Assembly (NCBI GenBank): GCA_946615865.1
Contig: CAMOIJ010000007.1
Location: forward strand, 21,435 to 85,434
Reading direction: 5' to 3'
Length of the DNA: 64,000 nucleotides
From: an uncultured Lachnospiraceae bacterium
GTDB lineage: Bacteria > Bacillota > Clostridia > Lachnospirales > Lachnospiraceae
The translations under genes were made by a program, and so were the position numbers. Each line of letters begins with the position of its first letter. The first letter of the stretch is position 1. This document shows positions 1 through 12,286 of this stretch, piece after piece. The notes below the pieces were generated by a model, which was not told the DNA's origin, ran no database searches, and saw nothing but the letters and a program-made list of their open reading frames with translations.

Positions 1-509
1 CGTAATGGATTCCCCGACGAGGCATCTGGCGTTAAGATATGTGCCGGTGCATATGATCGCGGCCACACAGCGATAAACAGTTCCTGTGTGAATCCTTACT
101 CCGGTAACTCTGCCTTCCTCTGTCAGAATTTCCGTGACTTCCGCCTGCCGGATCGTGAGATTCTCCTGTTTCTCAAGAACCTGCCTCATCGCCTTGGAAT
201 ATTCGGCCTTATCCGCCTGTGTCCTCAGGGAGTGAACCGCAGGTCCCTTGGATACATTGAGCATCTTGGACTGAATAAAAGTCTTATCTATGTTTTTGCC
301 CATCTCGCCGCCAAGGGCGTCAATCTCTCTTACCAGGTGCCCCTTAGAAGAGCCTCCTATATGAGGGTTGCAAGGCATCATAGCGATGCTGTCAACGTTC
401 ATTGTAAAGATCACAGTCTTAAGTCCGAGCCTGCTGCAGGCCAGTGCGGCTTCAACGCCCGCATGACCGGCTCCGATCACGCACACCTGTGTATCAATGT
501 GGTATTCCA
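1..509 (-). CDS. mnmG: tRNA uridine-5-carboxymethylaminomethyl(34) synthesis enzyme MnmG/GidA, N-terminal part (truncated by window edge)
   Basis: Reverse strand from ATG at 509 reads [74 protein letters not shown]-binding GAGHAG motif; adjacent to mnmE. Confidence 0.95.
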
Positions 510-557
510 TACTCTGCCAAATCCTTCCAAACTAGTTTGTTATATCTAACTATACTT

Positions 558-2015
558 TTATTTACCCATACAGAATTTAGAGAAGATCTCCTCTACAAGA
601 TCATCCTCCACAGCTTCTCCCAGGATCGTCCCCAGAACACGGTAAGCATTCATAAGGTCGATGGAGAAAAAGTCTTCACTCATTCCGTTGTTTATGCTGT
701 CTTCTACAAGACATATGGAGTCGAGCGCTTCCTGAACAGCTCCTTTGTGTCTGAGATTGCTGATGAAAATCTCATTCTTCTGCGCGATCTCTCCAGTGTG
801 GAACATCTCGGAGATGAAATCTCCCAGTTCCTTTGTTCCTTCTCCCGTCTGAAGAGAGCAGAAGAGAAGAGGAGGGCACTCCGCTCCCTTAGAAGTGAAC
901 AGAGCTTTGACATCTTCCTCTTTCACGCCGGAGGACAGATCCGTCTTATTCATAAGAAGGATACACTTCTTGCCTTCTTCCATCTTATTGATGATTCTTG
1001 CGGCGATCTCTTCATCTTCAGAGGAAAGAGCCCTTGAACTGTCGATCACGAACAGGATCAGATCAGCACTGTCGAGGGCCTTCTGAGCTCTGTCTACGCC
1101 GATCTGTTCAACTTTATCATGGGTTTTCCTGATTCCCGCTGTATCTGTCAGGTGAAGAAGGACGCCTCCCACTCTGACTGTCTCACTGAGAGTATCGCGC
1201 GTTGTACCTGCTATATCAGTGACGATGGCTCTTTCTTCTCCGGCCAGGTGATTCAATAGAGAAGATTTTCCTACATTAGGCCTGCCCACAATAGCTGTCC
1301 TTATTCCATCCTTTAAGATTCTTCCCTCTTCAGCGTGGGAGAGAAGAGATCTCATCTCTTTTTCCAGATCCTGACAGACCGACATCAGTTTGTCCGTATA
1401 GCCGTCAAGACTGTAATTCTCCGGATCGTCCAGCGCGGATTCAATAAAGGCGATCTCATAGAGGATCTTCTCTCTGAGTTCCCTGATCCTGGCAGATACA
1501 GCGCCCTCAAGCTGAGCAGCTGATGATTTTCTGGCAAATTCATTTTCGGAAGAGATCAGGTCCATGACCGCTTCAGCTCTGGCGAGGTCGATTCTTCCCC
1601 CAAGAAACGCTCTTTTAGTAAATTCACCGGGTTCAGCCAGTCTCGCGCCGGATTTAAGCACCAACTCAAGAATACGGTTCATAAGGAACATACCGCCGTG
1701 AGTGTTGATCTCCACTGTATCCTCGGTCGTATAACTGTGGGGGGACTTCATCCAGGAGAGCATGACTTCATCTATGAGACTTTCTTCACCGTTTTCATCA
1801 GTCTCTACTATATAGCCGAATCGGATCGTACCGGGACGCCACTCAGAAATATCAGTTCTATTCTTTGCGGGAGTGCGGTATAGTTTGGATCCGACTGCTG
1901 CCGCATCGGGACCGCTTATCCTGATTATTCCTATTCCCGCTTCAGACATGGCTGTCGCGATCGCCGCGATCGTATCTGCCTGAACATGATCATACATAAG
2001 AGCCATAATCCCCAC
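558..2015 (-). CDS. mnmE: tRNA modification GTPase MnmE/TrmE
   Basis: GRPNVGKSSLLN, DTAGIR, NKTD G motifs; C-terminal CMGK; start may be an internal ATG close to 2006. Confidence 0.96.
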   Translation of the reverse strand: MGIMALMYDHVQADTIAAIATAMSEAGIGIIRISGPDAAAVGSKLYRTPAKNRTDISEWRPGTIRFGYIVETDENGEESLIDEVMLSWMKSPHSYTTEDTVEINTHGGMFLMNRILELVLKSGARLAEPGEFTKRAFLGGRIDLARAEAVMDLISSENEFARKSSAAQLEGAVSARIRELREKILYEIAFIESALDDPENYSLDGYTDKLMSVCQDLEKEMRSLLSHAEEGRILKDGIRTAIVGRPNVGKSSLLNHLAGEERAIVTDIAGTTRDTLSETVRVGGVLLHLTDTAGIRKTHDKVEQIGVDRAQKALDSADLILFVIDSSRALSSEDEEIAARIINKMEEGKKCILLMNKTDLSSGVKEEDVKALFTSKGAECPPLLFCSLQTGEGTKELGDFISEMFHTGEIAQKNEIFISNLRHKGAVQEALDSICLVEDSINNGMSEDFFSIDLMNAYRVLGTILGEAVEDDLVEEIFSKFCMGK

Positions 2016-2069
2016 AGACCCCTTTCTAATTAGTCTTTATCAAAAATCAGCATACAATAAACTTCTGAC

Positions 2070-2111
2070 AAAAGAAAGAGCCGGGCACTTTTTCGATAAG
2101 TACCCGGCTCT
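2070..2111 (-). terminator. Rho-independent terminator after jag
   Basis: AGAGCCGGGCACTT/AAGTACCCGGCTCT stem (2077-2090/2098-2111), followed on the minus strand by a T-rich tract. Confidence 0.75.
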
Positions 2112-2133
2112 GAATCTTTTGAATAATGCCGTA

Positions 2134-3333
2134 TTATTCCTCGCTCTCAGGCTTGGAATTATTCTCCGCGGAACGATCTGAACCACGGCGGTTATCCTTG
2201 GATCCGCGATAATCGCGTCCTTTTCTTCCACGGCCGTTTCTGCCTCTGCCGTTTCTGCCGCGGCCGCCCTTTTCAAAGCGCTCTTCCTTAAGAAGATCTT
2301 CGCCGTTCTCATCCTTTTTGAGAGCTACTACGACCTTTCTGTAGGGCTCTTCACCCTCACTGTAAGTTGTGATGAACTTCTCATCCTGCAGTGCGGAGTG
2401 GATGATCCTTCTCTCATAAGGATTCATGGGCTCAAGGGCCACAGGCTGTCTTGTTCTCTTTACCTTGAAAGCAATATTCTTGGCAAGATTTTCAAGAGTT
2501 TTCTTTCTTCTCTCTCTGTAGTTCTCAGTATCGGCCTTAACATGGATATAACCGTCTACATCCTTATTAACTACAAGAGATACGAGATACTGAAGAGAAT
2601 CGAGAGTCTGACCTCTCTTGCCGATCAAAACGCCCATATCGTCACCTTCCATATTGACGGTGAGAATACCGGTCTCTTTCTGATACTCCTCGCTGATATC
2701 CACATTCATATCCATGGTCTTGAAGACGCCAACAAGGAAATCGTGCGCTGCCTTTTTGATCTCGGCGATCTTTTCATCCGTAAGCTGGGGGATGACCGCT
2801 TTCTTTTTGGGAGCGGGAGCAGCCTTCTCTTCAACAGGAGCAGCTGAAGCAACTGCGGCAGGAGACTCTACCTCGGCCTTTTTGGGAGCAGAAGATTTTT
2901 TCTTATTCTTCTTATTGTTCTTCTTGCCCTCTTTATCCTTTTCTTTCAGTTCCTTCTTCTCAGTCTTCTCGGCGTCCTTCTTTTCAGACTTGACTTCTTT
3001 TTCAGCCTTTTTGGAAGCCTTTGTCTCTTCTTTGGCTGCAGGCGCTGAATCCTTGATTTCCTTCTTTTCGGGAGACTTGCCGTTAAGTTCCTTCTGGATC
3101 TTCTTCTCAGCTTTACCGATCACATCATCCAGAATTGCCTGCGTAGCATCCGCGGCGTCTTTAACTCTGGCCTTAATGATAGCAGGCTTAGCGCCGATAC
3201 CGAGAAATCCGGATTTTTCTCTCTGCACCACTATATAATCCAGACGATTACTGGTCACAGATAATCTCTGGCAGGCTGTGGTAATGGCGTCATCCACAGT
3301 CTTCTCTGTAATTTCGATATATTCCTGGGACAT
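2134..3333 (-). CDS. jag: Jag/KhpB-like RNA-binding protein (Jag-N, KH, R3H) with low-complexity Lys/Glu/Ala linker
   Basis: N-terminal EYIEITEKTVDDAI..., KH GVLIGKRGQTLDSLQYLVSLVVN, R3H EPMNPYERRIIHSAL; position between yidC and mnmE. Confidence 0.93.
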   Translation of the reverse strand: MSQEYIEITEKTVDDAITTACQRLSVTSNRLDYIVVQREKSGFLGIGAKPAIIKARVKDAADATQAILDDVIGKAEKKIQKELNGKSPEKKEIKDSAPAAKEETKASKKAEKEVKSEKKDAEKTEKKELKEKDKEGKKNNKKNKKKSSAPKKAEVESPAAVASAAPVEEKAAPAPKKKAVIPQLTDEKIAEIKKAAHDFLVGVFKTMDMNVDISEEYQKETGILTVNMEGDDMGVLIGKRGQTLDSLQYLVSLVVNKDVDGYIHVKADTENYRERRKKTLENLAKNIAFKVKRTRQPVALEPMNPYERRIIHSALQDEKFITTYSEGEEPYRKVVVALKKDENGEDLLKEERFEKGGRGRNGRGRNGRGRKGRDYRGSKDNRRGSDRSAENNSKPESEE

Positions 3334-3336
3334 ATA

Positions 3337-4650
3337 TTATCCTTTCCCGCCCTGCTTCTTTGAGGAGGAATTATCCGCGTCATTGAAGCTGCTGACCATA
3401 TTGGCTTTTGCTGCAAGGCTTCCGGACTTATATTTTTTGCCGTTTGTCTGACGGGCCTGCTGGGCCTTTCTCTCAGAATCAGAACTGACAGAAGTGCTGG
3501 ACTTATCCTTCATTCTTCTTGTATTCATGGAAGAATAAGTGTTCATAGTACTGCTGCTTACACGGTTCTTGTCCTTCTTGCCTTCCTTAGCTTCCTTTTC
3601 CTTCATCTTCTCGAGATTCTTCTCGACCATAGCGTCAATATCCATCTTGTCGATCTGTTTATTGATGACAACCTGCTGGATGCAGCGGATCACTGCACCG
3701 GTGATCCAGTAAAGGCCCATACCATTGGGAAGACTCCAGCAGAAGAATGCAGACATGATAGGCATCATGACGTTCATTGACTTCATGGTGTTATTCATCT
3801 GGTCATTTCCATCCTGTGATTCAGGCTGGGGCATCAGAGCAACATTCAGATACTGCGTGACTGCCGCGAGAACCGGGATGATGAGCGCTACGATCACAAG
3901 AATATATGTCTTACTCTGCATCGCCTCTTTGAACAGGGAGGAGGGGGAGTTAGCCATATTGAGGCCAAGGAAACTATTGTATCTTGTAAGACTTGTGACT
4001 GTATTTGCGATATCGCTCTTAAGATCAGCGAAATTCTCAGTCAGTGCTGTCCAGTCAGCGCTGTTGAACTTGTTGAGAACGTCGATGAAAGTATTTTGCA
4101 CATATTCTGTGACGCCGTTTAAATAGCTTTCGTTTTCAAACTGCTTCTGGAAAAATCTGGCAGCAGTGGTTGCTTTAAGATAATCACCCGCATTTGCCGC
4201 GATCAGTTCGTCTACAAGGGGGAAGAACACCTGCTTGACCATAGGAACATATGCGGGAATGTTGTAGAACACCCTGTAAAGAGCAAGCAGGATAGGCATC
4301 TGGATGATGAGCTGGACGCAGCTGCCGGTAGCAGATACGCCGTACTTGCCGTATACTTCCTTGATCTCAGCCTGCTGTCTCTCCATTGACTCGGGATCCT
4401 TGCGGCCTTCATATTTCTTATTGATCTTGTTCAGCTCCGGCTGCATCTTGCGCTGAAGCTTGGAAAACTTCTGCTGCTTGACCGTGAGCGGCAGCATGGC
4501 CATATAGATCAGTATGGTCATGATGATGATAGCCAGACCGATGTTAGGAATGCCTATTTTGTTGAGAACGAAGAAAATGCCGTTCATGAACATTCCGAGA
4601 AGACTGGCTATAGGTCCGATGATCATTCCGTTGGACTTAGTAAGTAACAT
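3337..4650 (-). CDS. yidC: Membrane protein insertase YidC/Oxa1 family
   Basis: GLAIIIMTILIYMAMLPLTVKQQKFSKLQRKMQPELNKINKKY; position in rpmH-rnpA-yidD-yidC-jag cluster. Confidence 0.95.
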   Translation of the reverse strand: MLLTKSNGMIIGPIASLLGMFMNGIFFVLNKIGIPNIGLAIIIMTILIYMAMLPLTVKQQKFSKLQRKMQPELNKINKKYEGRKDPESMERQQAEIKEVYGKYGVSATGSCVQLIIQMPILLALYRVFYNIPAYVPMVKQVFFPLVDELIAANAGDYLKATTAARFFQKQFENESYLNGVTEYVQNTFIDVLNKFNSADWTALTENFADLKSDIANTVTSLTRYNSFLGLNMANSPSSLFKEAMQSKTYILVIVALIIPVLAAVTQYLNVALMPQPESQDGNDQMNNTMKSMNVMMPIMSAFFCWSLPNGMGLYWITGAVIRCIQQVVINKQIDKMDIDAMVEKNLEKMKEKEAKEGKKDKNRVSSSTMNTYSSMNTRRMKDKSSTSVSSDSERKAQQARQTNGKKYKSGSLAAKANMVSSFNDADNSSSKKQGGKG

Positions 4651-4696
4651 TGAATCCTCCTTCGGGATTAGTCAAAATACTGCCTTGAGGCAGTTT

Positions 4697-4909
4697 TCAG
4701 GGTACAGGATCATATCCTCCGTGAGAAAAAGGATTACATCTGAGAATTCTCCACATAGCAAGCAGTCCTCCCTTGAGGGCCCCGTACTTTTCCACTGCTT
4801 CCAGTCCATACTGGGAGCATGTGGGAATATAAGGGCATTTCGTGCTCTTAAGAGGAGAGAGATATTTCTGGTAGAATTTAATCAGCCATATCATTGTTTT
4901 TTTTGCCAT
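4697..4909 (-). CDS. yidD: Membrane protein insertion efficiency factor YidD
   Basis: [61 protein letters not shown]. Confidence 0.97.
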   Translation of the reverse strand: MAKKTMIWLIKFYQKYLSPLKSTKCPYIPTCSQYGLEAVEKYGALKGGLLAMWRILRCNPFSHGGYDPVP

Positions 4910-5234
4910 AGATTCCAGCCTTTCCCGCCAAATGCAGAAGCGCGCCCTCTATCCTGTGATAGTCGGCCCCTTTAGCCCTGGACCGCGCCACGACTACCAT
5001 ATCCAAACCACTATTGAACATCTGCTCATGCAGTCGATAACTTTCGCGGATCAATCTTGTGATCCTGTGTCTGACGACGCTGTTTCCCACCTTCTTGCTC
5101 ACTGAGATCCCGATCCTGTTCTTTCCCATATCATTTCCACACACATACAGGACAAGATCGCGATTCACATATGATTTTCCGGTGTTATAGCATTTTCTGA
5201 AATCATCGTTTTTCTTCAGAGATTCCATTCTCAC
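4878..5234 (-). CDS. rnpA: Ribonuclease P protein component
   Basis: [27 protein letters not shown]...[28 protein letters not shown]. Confidence 0.96.
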   Translation of the reverse strand: MRMESLKKNDDFRKCYNTGKSYVNRDLVLYVCGNDMGKNRIGISVSKKVGNSVVRHRITRLIRESYRLHEQMFNSGLDMVVVARSRAKGADYHRIEGALLHLAGKAGIYGKKNNDMAD

Positions 5235-5243
5235 ATTACCCTA

Positions 5244-5278
5244 AACAAAACAAAGAAAGCCACATTGCTGCGGCTTTC
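5244..5278 (-). terminator. Hairpin between rpmH and rnpA (possible attenuator)
   Basis: Minus strand GAAAGCCGCAGCAATGTGGCTTTC followed by TTTGTTTTG. Confidence 0.5.
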
Positions 5279-5288
5279 AGGTTGTCTG

Positions 5289-5423
5289 TCAAACGGTTAA
5301 TTTCTTTCTGCCCTTAGCTCTTCTGGCTGCGAGAACCTTTCTTCCACCGGGTGTGCTCATTCTGGATCTGAAGCCATGAACCTTAAAGCGCTGTCTTTTC
5401 TTGGGCTGATATGTCATTTTCAT
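5289..5423 (-). CDS. rpmH: 50S ribosomal protein L34
   Basis: Reverse translation [44 protein letters not shown]; 44 aa, too short for the ORF track. Confidence 0.97.
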   Translation of the reverse strand: MKMTYQPKKRQRFKVHGFRSRMSTPGGRKVLAARRAKGRKKLTV

Positions 5424-5689
5424 GTATGGTATCCTCCTTAATCAAGTTGATTTCCACTTTCATTAATAATTACCTAAAGATGTGCGGGTAAACCGCCGCC
5501 CTAAAAAGAGAAATCTTCACAGGCAGTTCCTCCTGCGGGCCATCCGGCTGCTCTGTGTGGTAAACAGCATTCTTATTATATAGATATTCACTCCCGCGGT
5601 CAAGTAAAACTTATTGAAAACCCTTTATTTACAGGCTTTTTGGGCAATCTATATATTGATTTTCAAAATTTTTTTTCTCTAGATATTGG

Positions 5690-5900
5690 GGTACCCATGG
5701 TTATCCACATTTCCACATTGTTACTATCCATATATCCACATTTTGTGGAAAATATGTGGATAACCCCGATTTTTAGCCCTTTTTTATCCACAAAGAGGCT
5801 TATTTGGCTCATTTTTCCTATCATTGAGATAGTGGATTTTTTATTACATTAATTGTTATCCACAATCTTATCAACATTTTTCTTCAATTTGACAAATTTG
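5690..5900. other. oriC: oriC, upstream DnaA-box cluster
   Basis: TTATCCACA at 5701-5709, 5784-5792, 5856-5864; TGTGGATAA at 5755-5763; variant TATATCCACA at 5731-5740; very AT-rich; between rpmH and dnaA where gene strand flips. Confidence 0.9.
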
Positions 5901-6115
5901 AAGAATTTTTACATTTATATTAAAATACTCATTACCACATGATGGGGGTTCAGGGCCGGAAAGCGCGAAGCTCAGGCCTCTCATGTGCAAAGTAAAATTC
6001 CCCGGGCACAATGTTTTGAACAGAGTTTCTTCTTATTTAATAACATGCTTCAATAACAGACTAAGATCATCCCGGAAGAAGATAGTTAATAATAAATTTC
6101 AGGCGGTGGTAAATT

Positions 6116-7483
6116 ATGAACAACGAGATCATCAAACAGAGCTGGCAGAATATTAAAGAACATATCCGTGATAATTACGGTCTCAGCAATATTTCCTACA
6201 AAACCTGGATCGAGGACCTTGAGATTGCGCGTATCAATGATCACCTGGTCGTCATCAGAATCCCTTCGGACAATCAGTTTAAGCTCACCTATATTTCAAA
6301 GAATTACATCGACTTTTTTAAGGTGACCATATCAGAGCTGCTCGGAGAGGAATATGACGTAAACTTCATTCTCAATCAGGAGGAGAAAGTACCCGCAGCC
6401 AGAGAGCCGGCTCCTGTTAAGTCAGCGGACCGCGCCAAAATAGAGGACGCCCATTTAAATCCCAAGTACCGGTTTGATACCTTTATCGTCGGAAGCAACA
6501 ACATGTTCGCTCACTCCGCGTGTCTTGCTGTTTCCGAATCACCCGGAAATACCTATAATCCTCTGTTCCTTTACGGAGGGGCGGGACTTGGCAAGACCCA
6601 CCTTATGCACTCTGTAGGACACTTTATATTGGAACAGAATCCTAATATGAGAGTTCTGTACGTGACATCGGAGCAGTTTACCAACGAGGTGATCGAATCT
6701 ATTCGAAGCGGCAACTCTTCCTCAATGGCCAGGCTTCGTGACAAGTACCGCACAGTAGATGTTCTTCTGATCGACGATATCCAGTTTATTATAGGTAAAG
6801 AATCCACCCAGGAGGAATTCTTCCACACCTTCAATGAGCTTCATCAGGCAGGTAAACAGATCGTTCTCTCCTCAGACCGTCCCCCCAAGGAAATGGAGAC
6901 CCTGGACGAGAGATTCCGTTCCCGTTTCGAGTGGGGCCTGATCGCTGATATCCAGCCTCCGAGTTACGAGACCAGAATGGCCATCCTGAGAAAGAATGTG
7001 GAAAACTCCCACTTCAATGTGGACGATCAGGTTCTTGAATACATCGCTACCAATATTAAATCCAATATCCGTGAGCTTGAGGGAGCCATCAAGAAGATCA
7101 CTGCTTATTCCAGACTTAATAATGTAGAGATCACTACTGAAAACGCCAAGGAAGCTCTCAAGGATATGATCTATCCCGAAAAGAATGATGTAGTAACTCC
7201 TGACAGGATCATGAGCGTTGTCTGCGATCACTACGGCGTTAAGCCCGCGGCGATCATGTCCCAGAAGAAAGACAGCGAGATCGTCATACCCAGGCAGGTC
7301 ATCATGTATCTGTGTAAGAATTATACGGATATCACCTATGACGCGATCGCCAAGATGCTCGGCAAAAAGGATCACTCCACCATCATGCACGGGGCCAATA
7401 AGATCAAGAACGATCTGTCCGATAACGATGAACTCAAGGGCAATATCGAAGTGATCCTCAAAAAGCTCAACGTCAAAGCCTGA
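6116..7483 (+). CDS. dnaA: Chromosomal replication initiator DnaA
   Basis: NPLFLYGGAGLGKTHLMHSVGHFI, VLLIDDIQFI, C-terminal DHSTIMHGANKI. Confidence 0.98.
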   Translation: MNNEIIKQSWQNIKEHIRDNYGLSNISYKTWIEDLEIARINDHLVVIRIPSDNQFKLTYISKNYIDFFKVTISELLGEEYDVNFILNQEEKVPAAREPAPVKSADRAKIEDAHLNPKYRFDTFIVGSNNMFAHSACLAVSESPGNTYNPLFLYGGAGLGKTHLMHSVGHFILEQNPNMRVLYVTSEQFTNEVIESIRSGNSSSMARLRDKYRTVDVLLIDDIQFIIGKESTQEEFFHTFNELHQAGKQIVLSSDRPPKEMETLDERFRSRFEWGLIADIQPPSYETRMAILRKNVENSHFNVDDQVLEYIATNIKSNIRELEGAIKKITAYSRLNNVEITTENAKEALKDMIYPEKNDVVTPDRIMSVVCDHYGVKPAAIMSQKKDSEIVIPRQVIMYLCKNYTDITYDAIAKMLGKKDHSTIMHGANKIKNDLSDNDELKGNIEVILKKLNVKA

Positions 7484-7816
7484 GAATGTGGACAGGTCTG
7501 TGGATTGCCTGCGGAAACTCCGAGGATTCAATGTGCAACATGTGGATAGTGCTAATTTGCCGTTTTAAGCCGTTTTGTACTTACCCACGTACACCTATTT
7601 GGGACTGTGGACAGAAAATTGGTTTTACACCGTAAAATCGCAGTCATTTCCACACCGTTTCATTGTAATTTAAGTCGAAAAATACTATAATTAAGAGTGG
7701 TTATCCACATTTTCACAAGCTCTATATACTAAGATTACTATATTATCTTTACTATTACGCGCACGGAGAACTGACGGAGATAGCCACTTACCAAATGCGG
7801 AAGGAACAGGAATTTT
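7484..7816. other. oriC: oriC, second DnaA-box region between dnaA and dnaN
   Basis: TTATCCACA at 7701-7709 plus degenerate TGTGGAtAg/TGTGGAcAg sites; intergenic dnaA-dnaN. Confidence 0.65.
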
Positions 7817-8923
7817 ATGGAACTGAGAATTGCTAAATCTTATCTTTCACAGGGAATACAGATCGTCTCCAAGGCTGTACCCAGCAAGACAACAATGTCT
7901 ATTCTTGAATGCATCCTGATCGATGCCTCCGGAAATGATATCAGACTCATTGCCAACGATATGGAACTGGGTATTGAGACAAAGGTTGCAGGACTGATCT
8001 TATCAAGAGGTATAATTGCTGTCGATGCTCAGATCTTCTCCAGCATTGTCAGGAAGCTTCCTGATGACGATGTTGTGATCTTCACCGAAGGAGAAAAGAT
8101 CACCATTACATGTCAGAAGGCAAAGTTTACGATCCTTGGCAAAGACGGAGCGGATTTTGCATATCTTCCCGAGATTGAGAAGAAGAATGAAGTTAAAGTT
8201 TCTCAGTTTACTCTCAGAGATCTGATCAACAGAACTATCTTTTCCATTTCAGGAAATGAGAGCAGCGGCATGATGACCGGCGAGCTCATGGAAATCAGGG
8301 ATAACAGGCTCAGAATGGTCGCTCTGGATGGACACAGGATTGCGATCCGCAATGTGGAACTCAGCAATTCTTATGAGGACAGGAAGGTCATCGTTCCCGG
8401 AAAGACTCTCAATGAGATCAGCAAGATCCTCTCCGGCGATACGGATAAGTTCGTGAACATCTATTTCACAGAGAAGCATGCTCTGTTTGAGTTTGACGAT
8501 ACGATCGTAGTTTCCAGACTGATCGAGGGTGAATACTACAGGATCGACAAGATGCTTTCCAGCAGCTACCAGACCAGAGTCAACGTACAGAGGAAAGAGT
8601 TCCTGAGCTGTATCGACAGAGCCACTCTTCTTGTGAAGGAAGAGGATAAGAAGCCTGTCATTATCATGATCAGCGATGACAACATGGAGATGAAGATCAA
8701 CACTACTCTGGGAAGCATGGATGAAGTGATCGAGATCACCAAGGATGGCGCCGACATGAATATCGGCTTCAATCCCAAGTTCCTCATTGACGCTCTCAGA
8801 GCTATTGACAGCGAGGAGATCACGCTCTATCTTGTCAGCCCCAAGGCTCCCTGCTTTATCAGAGACGCGGAGGAGACTTACTGCTATCTGATCCTTCCCG
8901 TTAATTTCATTACAATTGATTGA
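7817..8923 (+). CDS. dnaN: DNA polymerase III beta clamp
   Basis: MELRIAKSYLSQGIQIVSKAVPSKTTMSILECILIDA...; location downstream of dnaA. Confidence 0.97.
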   Translation: MELRIAKSYLSQGIQIVSKAVPSKTTMSILECILIDASGNDIRLIANDMELGIETKVAGLILSRGIIAVDAQIFSSIVRKLPDDDVVIFTEGEKITITCQKAKFTILGKDGADFAYLPEIEKKNEVKVSQFTLRDLINRTIFSISGNESSGMMTGELMEIRDNRLRMVALDGHRIAIRNVELSNSYEDRKVIVPGKTLNEISKILSGDTDKFVNIYFTEKHALFEFDDTIVVSRLIEGEYYRIDKMLSSSYQTRVNVQRKEFLSCIDRATLLVKEEDKKPVIIMISDDNMEMKINTTLGSMDEVIEITKDGADMNIGFNPKFLIDALRAIDSEEITLYLVSPKAPCFIRDAEETYCYLILPVNFITID

Positions 8924-8961
8924 TATTTTGCCAAAATATAGGGAAAGTAAGGAAACAGAGA

Positions 8962-9174
8962 ATGGATCTTGAAATCAGAGATGAATTTATCAAACTCGGC
9001 CAGGCTCTGAAGCTTGCCGGGATCGCGGCCTCAGGAATTGAGGCCAAGATGCTTATAGAAGACGGTGTAGTTCTTGTCAACGGTGAGACGGAGACAAGAA
9101 GGGGGAAGAAACTCAGAGACGGGGATACTGTTTCCGTGCAGGGAAATTCCTTCACAGTCAAAGCATCGGAGTAA
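8962..9174 (+). CDS. yaaA: S4-domain RNA-binding protein (YaaA/RlbA-like) between dnaN and recF
   Basis: EFIKLGQALKLAGIAASGIEAKMLIEDGVVLVNGETETRRGKKLRDGD; gene order. Confidence 0.88.
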   Translation: MDLEIRDEFIKLGQALKLAGIAASGIEAKMLIEDGVVLVNGETETRRGKKLRDGDTVSVQGNSFTVKASE

Positions 9175-9183
9175 GGCACTTTT

Positions 9184-12262
<3,079 letters not shown>

Positions 12263-12286
12263 AGCAGATTAAAAGAAAGGTTCGAC

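Noticed and set aside
5936-5987. SRP RNA (ffs) upstream of dnaA
   Set aside because: Has CCGGAAA but lacks the conserved AGCAG asymmetric-loop strand; kept only as an unassigned hairpin
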